Notes under the pieces: generated by a model
What the model was told of the DNA's origin: nothing
Database searches by the model: none
The model's input: only the letters and a program-made list of their open reading frames with translations
Translations under genes and position numbers: made by a program
Shown here: piece by piece, positions 23,211 through 34,906 of the stretch
Layout of the letters: every line of letters begins with the position of its first letter
How positions within the stretch are numbered: position 1 is the stretch's first letter
Assembly: GCF_900101545.1 (NCBI RefSeq)
Contig: NZ_FMZU01000021.1
Span: forward strand, 1 to 64,000
Length of the DNA stretch: 64,000 bases
Direction: 5' to 3'
DNA from: Variovorax sp. CF079
GTDB taxonomy: Bacteria > Pseudomonadota > Gammaproteobacteria > Burkholderiales > Burkholderiaceae_C

Positions 23211-23363
23211 TCAGGGAAAGAAGTGAGCGACGCCTGCCAGAAACAGAAGCACCAGCAGCATGAGCACGCCGAAGACGATCCAGGCGGCTGCAAATGCCGA
23301 TGCCTCCGTCTGCAGGTCGTCCGGCTCCTCAGGGCCTGAGTCAGGAGGAGTGATTTGGGTCAT
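23211..23363 (-). CDS. small single-pass membrane protein
   Basis: A 50-residue protein read from ATG at 23363. It has an acidic, proline-rich N-terminus (PPDSGPEEPDDLQTE), then one hydrophobic helix (about 25-46: WIVFGVLMLLVLLFLAGVA) and a short HFFP tail. It lies 16 bases beyond the stop of uvrA on the same strand and may be co-transcribed with it. Function is unknown. The clear acidic-then-hydrophobic layout makes chance unlikely. Confidence 0.55.
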   Translation of the reverse strand: MTQITPPDSGPEEPDDLQTEASAFAAAWIVFGVLMLLVLLFLAGVAHFFP

Positions 23364-23379
23364 CGCCGACTGTAGCCTG

Positions 23380-26400
<3,021 letters not shown>

Positions 26401-26560
26401 GGGGCGGTCGGTCTTGGGCAACCGAGCATGATAAGTCCCCGGCGATTTCAGGGCACGCGGCGGGATTCGGCGGACTTTTTCGGCTCCTCGGCCGGCGCGA
26501 CCGGCTGCGGCACAATCTCCGCTTTCCTCCTCTTCCATCCATTCATCAGGGGCAGTGCAT

Positions 26561-27073
26561 ATGGCATCGGTCAACAAAGTCATCCTCGTCGGCAATCTCG
26601 GGCGCGATCCGGAAACGCGCACCTTTCCCAGCGGGGACCAGATCTGCAACGTGACCCTCGCCACCACCGACAAGTGGAAAGACAAGCAAAGCGGCGAGAT
26701 GCGCGAAGCCACCGAGTGGCACCGTCTCGTGTTCAACGGCCGCCTGGCCGAGATCGCCGCCCAGTACCTGCGCAAGGGCTCGCAGATCTACGTCGAGGGC
26801 CAGATCCGCACCCGCAAGTACAACGACAAGGACGGCGTCGAAAAATACGCCACCGACATCCGCGTCGACCAGATGCAGATGCTCGGCAGCCGCCAGGGCC
26901 AGGGCGGGCCTTCGGGCGGCGACGACGACGGCGGCTACTCGCAGGGTTCGCAAGGCGGCGGCTATTCGCGTCCTCCCGCGGCGGCACCTCGCGCTGCGGC
27001 ACCGGCACCACGGCAGGCGCCGGCCAAATCCTCGTCGGGCTTCGACGATATGGACGACGATATTCCGTTCTGA
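26561..27073 (+). CDS. ssb: single-stranded DNA-binding protein
   Basis: A 170-residue SSB. The OB fold covers about 1-110 ([38 protein letters not shown]). A glycine-rich then proline/alanine-rich linker follows, ending in the acidic tip DDDIPF that recruits repair proteins. ATG at 26561 follows AGGGG at the right distance; a GTG two codons upstream is less likely. Transcription ends at a strong hairpin 27 bases after the stop. Confidence 0.97.
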   Translation: MASVNKVILVGNLGRDPETRTFPSGDQICNVTLATTDKWKDKQSGEMREATEWHRLVFNGRLAEIAAQYLRKGSQIYVEGQIRTRKYNDKDGVEKYATDIRVDQMQMLGSRQGQGGPSGGDDDGGYSQGSQGGGYSRPPAAAPRAAAPAPRQAPAKSSSGFDDMDDDIPF

Positions 27074-27100
27074 CGAAATCTTTCAGAGGTCTCAAAAAGA

Positions 27101-27132
27101 GGCGCAGGGCTTGACGGCCCTGCGCCTTTTTT
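27101..27132 (+). terminator. rho-independent terminator of ssb
   Basis: A perfect 10-base-pair stem (GGCGCAGGGC / GCCCTGCGCC) with a 6-base loop is followed by six T residues. On the minus strand it is preceded by an A-rich stretch, so it could also work weakly in the other direction. Confidence 0.93.
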
Positions 27133-27647
27133 GTTGCACCTCGATATGCCCATGACGCCGAGCACGAGAGGCGAAGGTCAGCGGTATATCAATTGACTGC
27201 GCATTTATTGCGACCAGCAAGTCTTTGGGACAAATCCTGCGGTGCCCAGAACAGTCGTGCAAATCTGTTTTTTCCTGACGGACGGCCTAAACAGACCACA
27301 TCGCTCGGTTAGTCCGTCCAGCCGGCACTTTCCGTAGAACGACCTCGTTCTCACCTGTCACGCCTCGCTCACCCTCTCACAGGGTATCCAGCAGGTGGAT
27401 TGCACAAGAAGTGTGAAGTAGGTCGCAAGAACTACTTCTTGGCCTGAGCCAATTTTGATGAATTGTCGCGGCAATTCTGTCGCGCCAACCCTCCCCCGCA
27501 CCATCCGCACCCGCTGACAAGAGCGCAAAGCGTTGCGTCGCCTGTCAATTATTCCTTTTGGACTTGCTGTCCTTTTTGCAGTCCTGCGGTCCGGGTTTCT
27601 CTATTCATGCGTGAGGGAGTTCGGACCTTGAGAAAAGTCCGTCCGTC
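27133..27647 (+). other. gene-free, less GC-rich leader region with inverted repeats
   Basis: A 515-base stretch without a convincing gene, visibly richer in A and T than the rest of the window. It holds a GAAGTAG/CTACTTC hairpin with a 10-base loop near 27414-27437, and a GACGGAC motif at 27277-27283 whose inverted copies lie at 27312-27318 and 27641-27647, directly before the next gene. It probably carries the promoter and 5' leader of the downstream surface-protein gene. No known riboswitch was recognised. Confidence 0.5.
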
Positions 27648-28121
27648 ATGATGAAGCGCAACGCAATTGAGGTTTTCCGCCGCAGCACCCTTTGGTTTCT
27701 GTGGATATGGCTTGCCTTTGCCGGTGCCCAAGCGTTTGCGGCGACCACGGCAGTTAATACCGCAACCATTGCGCCGCCGGCGGGGGTGACGGATACGGTA
27801 GGCGGTTGCGACTCCGCGACGCCGCCGAACTGCACGGGAAACAAGACCTCGTCCGCCACGATCGATGTGTGGGCGGTGACGGTGAGCAAGAGCGCCAACC
27901 CTGCGAGCGGCAGCGCGGTGCTGGCGGGCCAGACGATCACGTACACGGTGACGGCGACGGGAGGGGCGACGACGCAGCCGGTGGTGCTGACGGACACGCT
28001 GAGCACGGGCCTGACGTTTGGAACGGTGAGCGCGCGGGGCGCGTTCGTGGCCGTGCTGCCTGCGGGCGGCGTCGTGGTCGTGACGATGCAGTGCACCGTC
28101 ACGGCAAGCGGTCTCCCATGA
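27648..28121 (+). pseudogene. truncated DUF11-type surface protein gene
   Basis: A 157-residue product: signal peptide (about 1-31, ending GAQAFA), then a threonine-rich N-terminal segment, then the start of one DUF11-type Ig-like repeat (SKSANPASGSAVLAGQTITY, VVLTDTLSTGLTFG). The frame stops in the middle of the repeat, after VTASGLP. Proteins of this kind are normally very long with many repeats and a surface anchor. Here the rest is missing and a luciferase-like gene begins 120 bases later. A deletion or an assembly join is likely. Composition upstream differs from the flanking core genes. Confidence 0.7.
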
Positions 28122-28241
28122 ACCTGGCTTGATCGAGCTCGCCTAGCAGAGCGGCTGCAAGGCTGCAATGGCCCTTCGCGTTCGCGGGCCCCGCACTTCG
28201 GCCCAAGATACCGGCCCTGCTTCGTTCGCTCCGGCCGATCC

Positions 28242-29222
28242 ATGATCCCACTTTCCATCCTCGACCTGTCGCCCATCACCGAGGGCAGCACCGCCGCGCA
28301 GTCCTTCCGCAATTCGCTCAGCCTGGCGCAGCATGGCGAGAAGCTTGGCTACCGGCGCTACTGGCTGGCCGAGCACCACGGCATGCCGGGCATCGCGAGC
28401 GCCGCGACGGCCGTGCTGCTGGCGTATATCGGCGCCGGCACTTCCACCATCCGCATCGGCGCCGGCGGCGTGATGCTGCCCAACCATTCGCCGCTGGTGA
28501 TCGCCGAGCAGTTCGGCACGCTCGAGTCGCTCTATCCCGGCCGCATCGATCTCGGTCTCGGCCGCGCACCGGGCTCGGACCAGCGCACCGCGCAGGCGCT
28601 GCGGCGCGACCTGCAGTCCGATGCCGACCAGTTTCCGCAGGACGTGGTCGAGCTGATGGATTTCATGTCGAAGGAGCCGAAGCAGCCGGTGCGTGCGGTG
28701 CCGGGCATGGGACTCGAAGTGCCGATCTGGATCCTGGGCTCGAGCACCTTCGGTGCGCAGCTTGCGGCTCACCTCGGGCTGCCCTACGCCTTTGCTTCGC
28801 ATTTCGCGCCGCAGCAGCTGATGCAGGCGATCCGCATCTACCGCGAGACCTTCAAGCCCTCGAAGCAGCTGGACAAGCCTTACGTGATGCTCGGCTTCAA
28901 CGTGTTCGCGGCCGAGACCGACGAGGAGGCGGTGTTCCGTTCGAGTTCGTGGCAGCAGGCCTTCGTGAACCTGCGCAGCGGGCGGCCGGGGCGCCTGCCG
29001 CCGCCGGTCGAGAACTACCGCCAGCGTGTCGGGCCGGCGGAGAACGCCTTGCTCGATTCGGTGCTCTCGTGTTCGGCCGTGGGATCGCGCGAGACGGTGC
29101 GCGCCGGCATCGAGGCCTTCGTCGAACGCACGGGGGCGGACGAGCTGATGATCACCTCGCAGGTGTTCGACCACGAGGCCCGGCTGCGGTCCTACGAGAT
29201 CCTGGCCGAGCTGCGCGAATAG
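28242..29222 (+). CDS. luciferase-like flavin-dependent oxidoreductase
   Basis: A 326-residue member of the bacterial luciferase-like superfamily, of the MsnO8/YhbW-like group. It shows [11 protein letters not shown] at the start, [12 protein letters not shown] near residue 40, [21 protein letters not shown] and [11 protein letters not shown]. It binds reduced flavin and oxidises an unknown substrate; nothing suggests light emission. It stands alone between the truncated surface-protein gene and the convergent WS/DGAT gene, which ends 8 bases away. Confidence 0.9.
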   Translation: MIPLSILDLSPITEGSTAAQSFRNSLSLAQHGEKLGYRRYWLAEHHGMPGIASAATAVLLAYIGAGTSTIRIGAGGVMLPNHSPLVIAEQFGTLESLYPGRIDLGLGRAPGSDQRTAQALRRDLQSDADQFPQDVVELMDFMSKEPKQPVRAVPGMGLEVPIWILGSSTFGAQLAAHLGLPYAFASHFAPQQLMQAIRIYRETFKPSKQLDKPYVMLGFNVFAAETDEEAVFRSSSWQQAFVNLRSGRPGRLPPPVENYRQRVGPAENALLDSVLSCSAVGSRETVRAGIEAFVERTGADELMITSQVFDHEARLRSYEILAELRE

Positions 29223-29230
29223 ACAAGTCC

Positions 29231-30811
29231 TCAGTTCAACGCGGCAGCGCGCTTCGCTGCAGCTGCCTTGCGCGGCGCCCGCGTCCCGGCAGCGCGCACC
29301 GCCTTCGCAACGACCTTCTTCTTCGGCGCTGCCCGCTTCTTCGCCACTGGCGCAGCAACAGGCGCGGCAACTGGAGCAGCAACAGGCGCAGTCGCCGCCT
29401 GCCCCACGATCAGCCCGAAGAGCTTCTTGTGCTCCGCGACCACATAGTCGCCCAGATCGGCGATGTCCGGCACCGCGCGCCGGCAGGCCGTGAGCCCGAA
29501 CTCGAGCGAGCCGTTGTAGCTCTGCACCGTCATGTTGAGCGCCAGCCCGTGCCCCGGAATCGACACCGGGAAGTAGGTCGCCAGCTTGGCGCCCGCGAAG
29601 TAGAGCGGGAACGACGGGCCGGGCACATTGGAGATCGCCACGTTGGCCATCGGCGGCAGCTTGTCCGCGAGGCCGGAGCGGCCGTAGAGCGAGGCCAGGC
29701 CCGACATCAGCGATGGCACGCCGAGCGACGGGAAGTCGGTCGGGATCGCGGCCTTCACGTTGCCGGTGAGCTTCTTGCCCTCGCTCGACGATTCGTGGAT
29801 GGCGGCGAGGCGTTCCAGTGGATCTGAAATGTCGGTGGCCAGGCTGACCAGCATCACCGACACCTGGTTGTTGAGATCGGTGTTGCCCTCGCTGCGCAGC
29901 GATACCGGCACGCCGGCCATGAGCGCCTTGGCGGGCTTGCAGCCGTAGTCGGCCAGGTAGCGCTTGAGCGCGCCGGCGCAGATGGCCAGCACGATGTCGT
30001 TGAGGCTGGTGTTCGTGGCTTTGGCCATCTGCTTGACCTCGGCCAGCGGCACCGAGCGCCCGGCGAAGGAACGCTGGTTGGTGATCGAGACGTTGAGTGG
30101 CGTCCTGGGCGCGGTCTTCAATCCCTTGGGCAGCTCGAAGCTGCGCTTGCCGGTGGTTTCCGAGACCGGCAGCAGCACGCTCGTGATCGCCTTGGCGGTG
30201 GCGGGGATCGACTGGATCAGCTTCACGTACTGCTGCACGGTGTTGCTGAGCGCCGCGCTCGCGAGCTCGGCCATGCCCAGCTGCGATGAATCGGGGCGAC
30301 GGTTGGCGCGCGGCGCCTTCACCGGTGCTGGCGTGGCGGAGATGTCGAACAGCGCCTTGGCCACCGCGACACCGGCCTGCCCGTCGATGGCCGCATGGTG
30401 CATCTTGCTGTAGAGCGCGACCTGGCCGGTCTGCAACCCTTCGATGATGTAGATCTCCCAAAGCGGCCGGCTGCGGTCCAGCAGCGTGGAGTGGAGCCGG
30501 CCGACCAGCCGCTCGAGCTGTGCCATGGTGCCGGGCCTCGGCATGATCACGTGACGGATGTGGTGGTCGAGATCCAGGTCGTCGTCGTCCACCCACACTG
30601 GGTTGGCCAGGTCGAAGGGCATCATCGCGAGCTTGCGCACGAACACCGAAGCCAGGTGCAGCCGGCCGCTCAGGTACTTCTTGGCGTCCTCGGCGAAGTC
30701 GCCTTCGTAGCCTGCCGGCAGGTCGATGAGCTGCAGGCTGCCCACGTGCATCGGCGATTCGGGTGTTTCGAGGTGCAGGAACGATGCGTCCATGCCGCTG
30801 AGGTGAATCAT
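29231..30811 (-). CDS. wax ester synthase / diacylglycerol acyltransferase with a basic tail
   Basis: A 526-residue WS/DGAT acyltransferase. The active-site HHAAIDG is at 138-144, preceded by LDRSRPLWE; the second conserved region is NVPGPSFPLYFAG. It joins acyl-CoA to fatty alcohols or diacylglycerol to make storage lipid. The last 55 or so residues are unusual: four PVAA units followed by a lysine/arginine/alanine-rich stretch (KKRAAPKKKVVAKAVR) resembling histone-H1-like bacterial tails. ATG at 30811 gives the family N-terminus MIHLSGMDASFLHLE. A Bug receptor gene lies 14 bases upstream on the same strand. Confidence 0.92.
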   Translation of the reverse strand: MIHLSGMDASFLHLETPESPMHVGSLQLIDLPAGYEGDFAEDAKKYLSGRLHLASVFVRKLAMMPFDLANPVWVDDDDLDLDHHIRHVIMPRPGTMAQLERLVGRLHSTLLDRSRPLWEIYIIEGLQTGQVALYSKMHHAAIDGQAGVAVAKALFDISATPAPVKAPRANRRPDSSQLGMAELASAALSNTVQQYVKLIQSIPATAKAITSVLLPVSETTGKRSFELPKGLKTAPRTPLNVSITNQRSFAGRSVPLAEVKQMAKATNTSLNDIVLAICAGALKRYLADYGCKPAKALMAGVPVSLRSEGNTDLNNQVSVMLVSLATDISDPLERLAAIHESSSEGKKLTGNVKAAIPTDFPSLGVPSLMSGLASLYGRSGLADKLPPMANVAISNVPGPSFPLYFAGAKLATYFPVSIPGHGLALNMTVQSYNGSLEFGLTACRRAVPDIADLGDYVVAEHKKLFGLIVGQAATAPVAAPVAAPVAAPVAKKRAAPKKKVVAKAVRAAGTRAPRKAAAAKRAAALN

Positions 30812-30825
30812 GACGGGCTCCTTGA

Positions 30826-31839
30826 TCAATCGGGCTTGATGCCGGCCTTGGTGACGATCTCTTTCCAGGTCTTCTGCTGGGCCGAGATGAAGGCGCCGAA
30901 CTGCTCCGGCGTATCGCCCACGCCCAGGGCCGAATCGTGCGCGAAGCGCTCGGTCACGGGGCCGGTCTTCAGGGCCTTCAGGCTTTCTTCCTGCAGCCGC
31001 TTCACGATCGGCGCCGGCGTCGAGGCCGGTGCAAGCAGGCCATACCACTGCGAGGTCTCGAAGCCCTTGTAGCCGCTCTCCGCGATGGTGGGCACGTCGG
31101 GCAGGGCGGCGATGCGCTGCGCCGAGCCCACGGCCAGCGCGCGCAGCTTGCCCGACTTGATGAAGGCCGAGACGCTGGGCATGCCGTTCATCGCCACCTG
31201 CGTGCGGCCGGCCAGCAGGTCGGTCATCTGCGGGCCACTGCCGCGGTAAGGGATGTGCGTCATGAAGAAGCCGGCCGTGAGCTTCAGGTACTCCATGCTC
31301 AGGTGGCCGGCGCTGCCGTTGCCGGCCGACGAGTAGTTGAGCTTGGCCGGGTTGGCCTTGGCGTAGGCGATGAACTCCTTGAAGGTCTTCACTGGCACGT
31401 CCGGATGCACCACCAGCACGTTCGGCACCTTGGCCAGCAAGGTCACGGGCACGAAGTCCCGGTTCACGTCGTAGGGCTGGTTCGGCAGCATGTAGGGGTT
31501 GACGGCCAGTGTGCCCACATGGCCGAGGATCAGGCTGTAGCCGTCGCCTGGGGCCTTGGCGATCTCCTGCATGGCGATGGTGCCCGCGCCGCCGGGCTTG
31601 TTCTCGACGTAGACGCTCTGGCCCAACTGCTTGGTGAGCTCGGCCGCGACCGAGCGCGCCACCACCTCGCTGGAGCCGCCGGGCGCGAAGGGCACCACGA
31701 GCCGGATGCTCTTCTGCGGCCAGGCGCCCTGGGCTTGCACGGCGTGGGCGCCGCCCGCGGCGAACAGCGCGAGCGACTGGCAAACCAGCCGGCGCGAGAC
31801 CGGGGGCGGCCACGCGGGGCCGAGGGGAAGGCGGTTCAT
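30826..31839 (-). CDS. Bug/TctC-family periplasmic receptor (third)
   Basis: A 337-residue periplasmic receptor. A long signal region (about 1-37) with two arginines before the hydrophobic stretch ([19 protein letters not shown]) could be Sec- or Tat-type. It is followed by [19 protein letters not shown] and [12 protein letters not shown], the family signature. It is the third such receptor in the window and again lacks TctA/TctB. It lies just upstream of the WS/DGAT gene on the same strand and probably shares its transcript; the ligand is unknown. Confidence 0.9.
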   Translation of the reverse strand: MNRLPLGPAWPPPVSRRLVCQSLALFAAGGAHAVQAQGAWPQKSIRLVVPFAPGGSSEVVARSVAAELTKQLGQSVYVENKPGGAGTIAMQEIAKAPGDGYSLILGHVGTLAVNPYMLPNQPYDVNRDFVPVTLLAKVPNVLVVHPDVPVKTFKEFIAYAKANPAKLNYSSAGNGSAGHLSMEYLKLTAGFFMTHIPYRGSGPQMTDLLAGRTQVAMNGMPSVSAFIKSGKLRALAVGSAQRIAALPDVPTIAESGYKGFETSQWYGLLAPASTPAPIVKRLQEESLKALKTGPVTERFAHDSALGVGDTPEQFGAFISAQQKTWKEIVTKAGIKPD

Positions 31840-31959
31840 GCGTGTCTCCAATTGAGGCAGCCCATTGTGGGAGCCTGCCGCCTCCCTGCGGGCATGGGCC
31901 GCTCGGTGATTTCCCGGATGCGGGCACCGGCTTGCCGAGGCTGGGACAATCGCCTCCTC

Positions 31960-33069
31960 ATGGAAAAACAGCGCATCGTGGTGGGCCTGAGCGGCGGAGT
32001 GGACTCCGCGGTCACGGCGCACCTGCTCAAGCAGCAGGGCCACGAGGTGGTCGGCATCTTCATGAAGAACTGGGAAGACGATGACGACAGCGAGTACTGC
32101 TCGTCGAACATCGACTTCGTCGACGCCGCGAGCGTGGCCGACGTGCTGGGCATCGAGATCGAGCACGTCAACTTCGCGGCCGACTACAAGGACCGCGTGT
32201 TCGCCGAGTTCCTGCGCGAATACCAGGCCGGCCGCACGCCCAACCCGGACGTGCTGTGCAATGCCGAGATCAAGTTCAAGGCCTTTCTCGATCATGCGAT
32301 GCGGCTCGGCGCTTCAATGATCGCCACCGGGCACTACGCGCGGGTGCGCCGCAACGCGGCAAGCGGGCGCTACGAGCTGCTCAAGGGGCTCGATCCGGCC
32401 AAGGACCAGAGCTATTTCCTGCATCGCCTGAACCAGCCGCAGCTCTCTAAGACGCTGTTCCCCGTCGGCGAACTGCGCAAGACCGAGGTGCGCCGCATCG
32501 CCGACGAGATCGGCCTGCCGAACGCAAAGAAGAAGGACTCGACCGGCATCTGCTTCATCGGCGAGCGGCCTTTCCGTGAGTTCCTCAACCGCTACATCTC
32601 CAAGGAGCCGGGCCCGATCCGCGACGAGCGCGGCCGCCAAATCGGCGAGCACCAGGGCCTGAGTTTCTACACGCTGGGCCAGCGGCAGGGACTCGGCATC
32701 GGCGGTATCAAGCCCAAGGGAGCGCAGCGCGGGGCGGGGGATCACTCGCCCTGGTTCGTGGCGCGCAAGGACGTAGCGAACAACACGCTGTGGGTGGTGC
32801 AGGGCCACGACCATCCATGGCTGCTGTCGCCGGCGCTCGAAGCCGACGATGCGAGCTGGGTCGCGGGCAGCGCGCCGCCCTCGGGCGCCTATGCCGCGAA
32901 GTCGCGCTACCGCCAGGCCGATGCGGGTTGCGAGCTGGGGGAAGGCGCCAACGGCGCTTTCCGGCTCGCCTTCGCCGAGCCGCAGTGGGCGGTGACACCG
33001 GGGCAGTCGGCGGTGCTCTACGACGGGGATGTGTGCCTTGGTGGCGGGGTGATCGCGCGGGCCGGCTAG
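31960..33069 (+). CDS. mnmA: tRNA-specific 2-thiouridylase
   Basis: A 369-residue enzyme that puts sulphur on U34 of Glu, Gln and Lys tRNAs. The PP-loop [10 protein letters not shown] is at the N-terminus. The two catalytic cysteines are visible in [11 protein letters not shown] and [13 protein letters not shown], with ATGHYAR and SYFLHRL between. ATG at 31960 gives the typical [13 protein letters not shown] start; the frame is open far upstream only as an overlap with another gene. Its stop overlaps the stop of the convergent Nudix gene by 4 bases. Confidence 0.96.
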   Translation: MEKQRIVVGLSGGVDSAVTAHLLKQQGHEVVGIFMKNWEDDDDSEYCSSNIDFVDAASVADVLGIEIEHVNFAADYKDRVFAEFLREYQAGRTPNPDVLCNAEIKFKAFLDHAMRLGASMIATGHYARVRRNAASGRYELLKGLDPAKDQSYFLHRLNQPQLSKTLFPVGELRKTEVRRIADEIGLPNAKKKDSTGICFIGERPFREFLNRYISKEPGPIRDERGRQIGEHQGLSFYTLGQRQGLGIGGIKPKGAQRGAGDHSPWFVARKDVANNTLWVVQGHDHPWLLSPALEADDASWVAGSAPPSGAYAAKSRYRQADAGCELGEGANGAFRLAFAEPQWAVTPGQSAVLYDGDVCLGGGVIARAG

Positions 33070-33551
33070 ATTTGCGACGGTGCGGCGACCGACACGTGGG
33101 TGTGGATCAGGTCCAGCGAATAGCGTTGTCCTGCCAGGTAGTCCTCCACGCATTGCAGCAGCAGCGGGCTGCGATGGCGCGCCACGCTCGAACGGATCTC
33201 GTCGGCCGTCATCCACAGGGTACGCACGATGCCTTCGTCCAGCGGCCGGCCCGGCTCGAAGGCGCCGAGCGTGCCCGCGAAGGCGAAGCGCATGTAGGTC
33301 ACGTCTTCGTCGCCGAGGAAGCGCGCCATGTAGATGCCGACGAGGGCGGTCGGCGTGAAGTGGTGGGCCGTTTCTTCCAGCGTCTCGCGCGCGCAGCCCT
33401 CGGCCGGCGACTCGCCCGGGTCGAGATGGCCGGCCGGCGTGTTGAGCTTGAGGCCGGCCTTCGTACGCTCTTCGACCAGCAGGAAGCGTCCGTCCTGCTC
33501 GATCACCGCGGCGACGGTGACGTTGGGTTTCCAGCGAGCGACCGAGGCCAT
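33066..33551 (-). CDS. Nudix hydrolase, NudJ-like
   Basis: A 161-residue Nudix protein. The box reads [22 protein letters not shown], which keeps the metal-binding REXXEE core but has alanine where the consensus glycine stands. The overall form ([19 protein letters not shown] at the start) resembles NudJ, which acts on thiamine and nucleoside pyrophosphates. In many bacteria nudJ lies beside mnmA, as here. The downstream DUF4019 gene is on the same strand, with 0 bases between its stop and this start, since this gene begins at 33551. Confidence 0.88.
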   Translation of the reverse strand: MASVARWKPNVTVAAVIEQDGRFLLVEERTKAGLKLNTPAGHLDPGESPAEGCARETLEETAHHFTPTALVGIYMARFLGDEDVTYMRFAFAGTLGAFEPGRPLDEGIVRTLWMTADEIRSSVARHRSPLLLQCVEDYLAGQRYSLDLIHTHVSVAAPSQI

Positions 33552-33989
33552 TCAGCGCAGCACGTAGCCCGAGAAGCGCCAGACGCGGTCGCTGCCCAGT
33601 TGAAAGGTCACCAGCTCGCGCACGGTGGTCGTGCTGCTGTTGGCGAAGCGGGTCTCGTACTCGATGTTCACATACTGGCCGGCCAGCTCGGGATCGCCAT
33701 CGCCGACGACCTGCCGGTTGATCGCGACCCAGGTGCGTTGCTGCGCGGCGCCGAGCGGCGTGCGGGCCTTGGCGACCTGGCTCATGAAGTCGCTGCGGCT
33801 GACGCGCTTGCGGGCAGCCGGCGCGGCGCCGTCCCAGAGCTCGCCGGTCTTGTTCTGGTCGATCATCTGGATCGCCTGCAGGCCGCCGCGCACCAGCTCG
33901 CTCGGGTCCACCTCCTGCGCGGCCGCGAGGTGCAGCCAGCCGCCGAGCAGCAGGGCCGCGGACAAAAGTCGGGTCATTCGACTCATCAT
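33552..33989 (-). CDS. DUF4019 secreted protein
   Basis: A 145-residue protein with a signal peptide (about 1-25; MTRLLSAALLLGGWLHLAAA). The mature part has the DUF4019 pattern: ELWDGAAPAARKRVSRSDF, RTPLGAAQQRTWVAI and YVNIEYETRFANS. It is probably periplasmic; function is unknown. ATG at 33989 is chosen because GAAGGAG lies about 10 bases before it; two more in-frame ATGs follow within four codons. The intact version of the response-regulator gene upstream would stop 31 bases before this start. Confidence 0.85.
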   Translation of the reverse strand: MMSRMTRLLSAALLLGGWLHLAAAQEVDPSELVRGGLQAIQMIDQNKTGELWDGAAPAARKRVSRSDFMSQVAKARTPLGAAQQRTWVAINRQVVGDGDPELAGQYVNIEYETRFANSSTTTVRELVTFQLGSDRVWRFSGYVLR

Positions 33990-34020
33990 CGTGGTGATGC
34001 TCCTTCGATCGGGGACCGGC

Positions 34021-34750
34021 TCATTCGGACGCGCCCGCCATGGGGTACGGCGACTCGATCCCATTCTGGTCGATGAACTCGAGCCGGTAACCGAGGCCAT
34101 AGACGGCCGACAGCACGAGGCCGTTGGCGGGGCGCAGGTCCAGCTTCGAGCGCAACCGTGACATGTGCGTGTCGAGCGAGCGCGAAGTGACCGTTGCATC
34201 TGCGCCCCCACACGGCCTCGAGCAGGTGCTCGCGCGACAGCAGGCGGCCGATGTTGCGGAACAGGAAGATCGCCAGCGTGTATTCGCGGTGCTTGAGCTT
34301 GGTCGCCTGGCCGTGGATCAGCAGGGCGTGCTTGAGTGGGATGAAGCGATAGGGGCCGCAGACAGGTTCCGTTTGGAACAGCGCCGGATAGGTGCGGCGC
34401 AAAAGCGCCTGCACCCGCGCCTGGAGTTCGGCCACGCGGATCGGCTTGGCCATGAAGTCGTCGGCGCCGAGCGTCAGCGCCTCGACCATGTCCTCTTCCT
34501 TGCGCCGTTTGGCCACGAAGAGGATGGGGAGGCTGCTGCCGAGCTTTTCGCGTATCCATCTGACGACGTTCGACCCGTCGACGTCGGGAAGCCGCCAGTC
34601 GAGGATCAGCATGTCGAAGCTTTGCTGGTAGAGGGCACGCTGCAGGGAGCGCCTGTCTTCGAAACCATGACATTCATGCCCGATCACTACCATGGCATGC
34701 CGAACCAGTTCGAGCTGGCGCGGCTCGTCGTCGAGCGCTCCAATTCGCAT
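34021..34750 (-). pseudogene. OmpR-type response regulator, frameshifted
   Basis: The first 182 residues encode a receiver (D51 in LILDWRLPD, K102 in MAKP) and the start of a winged helix (KHREYTLAIFLFRNIGRLLSREHLLEAVWG). After that the frame becomes random and runs on to 33986. Removing one base from the C5 run at 34205-34209 restores ADATVTSRSLDTHMSRLRSK, then LSAVYGLGYRLEF, ending at 34021 (242 residues in all). So this is either a real one-base insertion that inactivates the DNA-binding domain or a sequencing error in the run. In addition, the receiver has alanine (FVAKR) where threonine or serine usually stands. No partner kinase gene is adjacent. Confidence 0.85.
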
Positions 34751-34906
34751 CTTTCATCCCCCTGATTTCTTTCCGTCAAGCCGGCGATCTGTGCGCCGGT
34801 CATTCGCGAGGCGCTACTGTACAGAGGGATGCGGTCCTCGGCCAGTTCTTTGTCATCTTCATGTAAGCTCGGCCCGAATTCCAACGCTGCCCCGAGGAGA
34901 TCCCCC

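Noticed and set aside
26401-26560. SOS box between uvrA and ssb
   Set aside because: No CTG-N10-CAG type palindrome was found on reading the gap.
27240-27560. Possible cyclic-di-GMP or other riboswitch before the truncated adhesin gene
   Set aside because: Fragments such as GCGCAAAGC resemble parts of a GEMM riboswitch, but the conserved core and tetraloop-receptor arrangement could not be traced.
28242-29222. Bioluminescence (lux) gene
   Set aside because: The protein is only a general luciferase-like oxidoreductase; no second subunit or fatty acid reductase genes are present.
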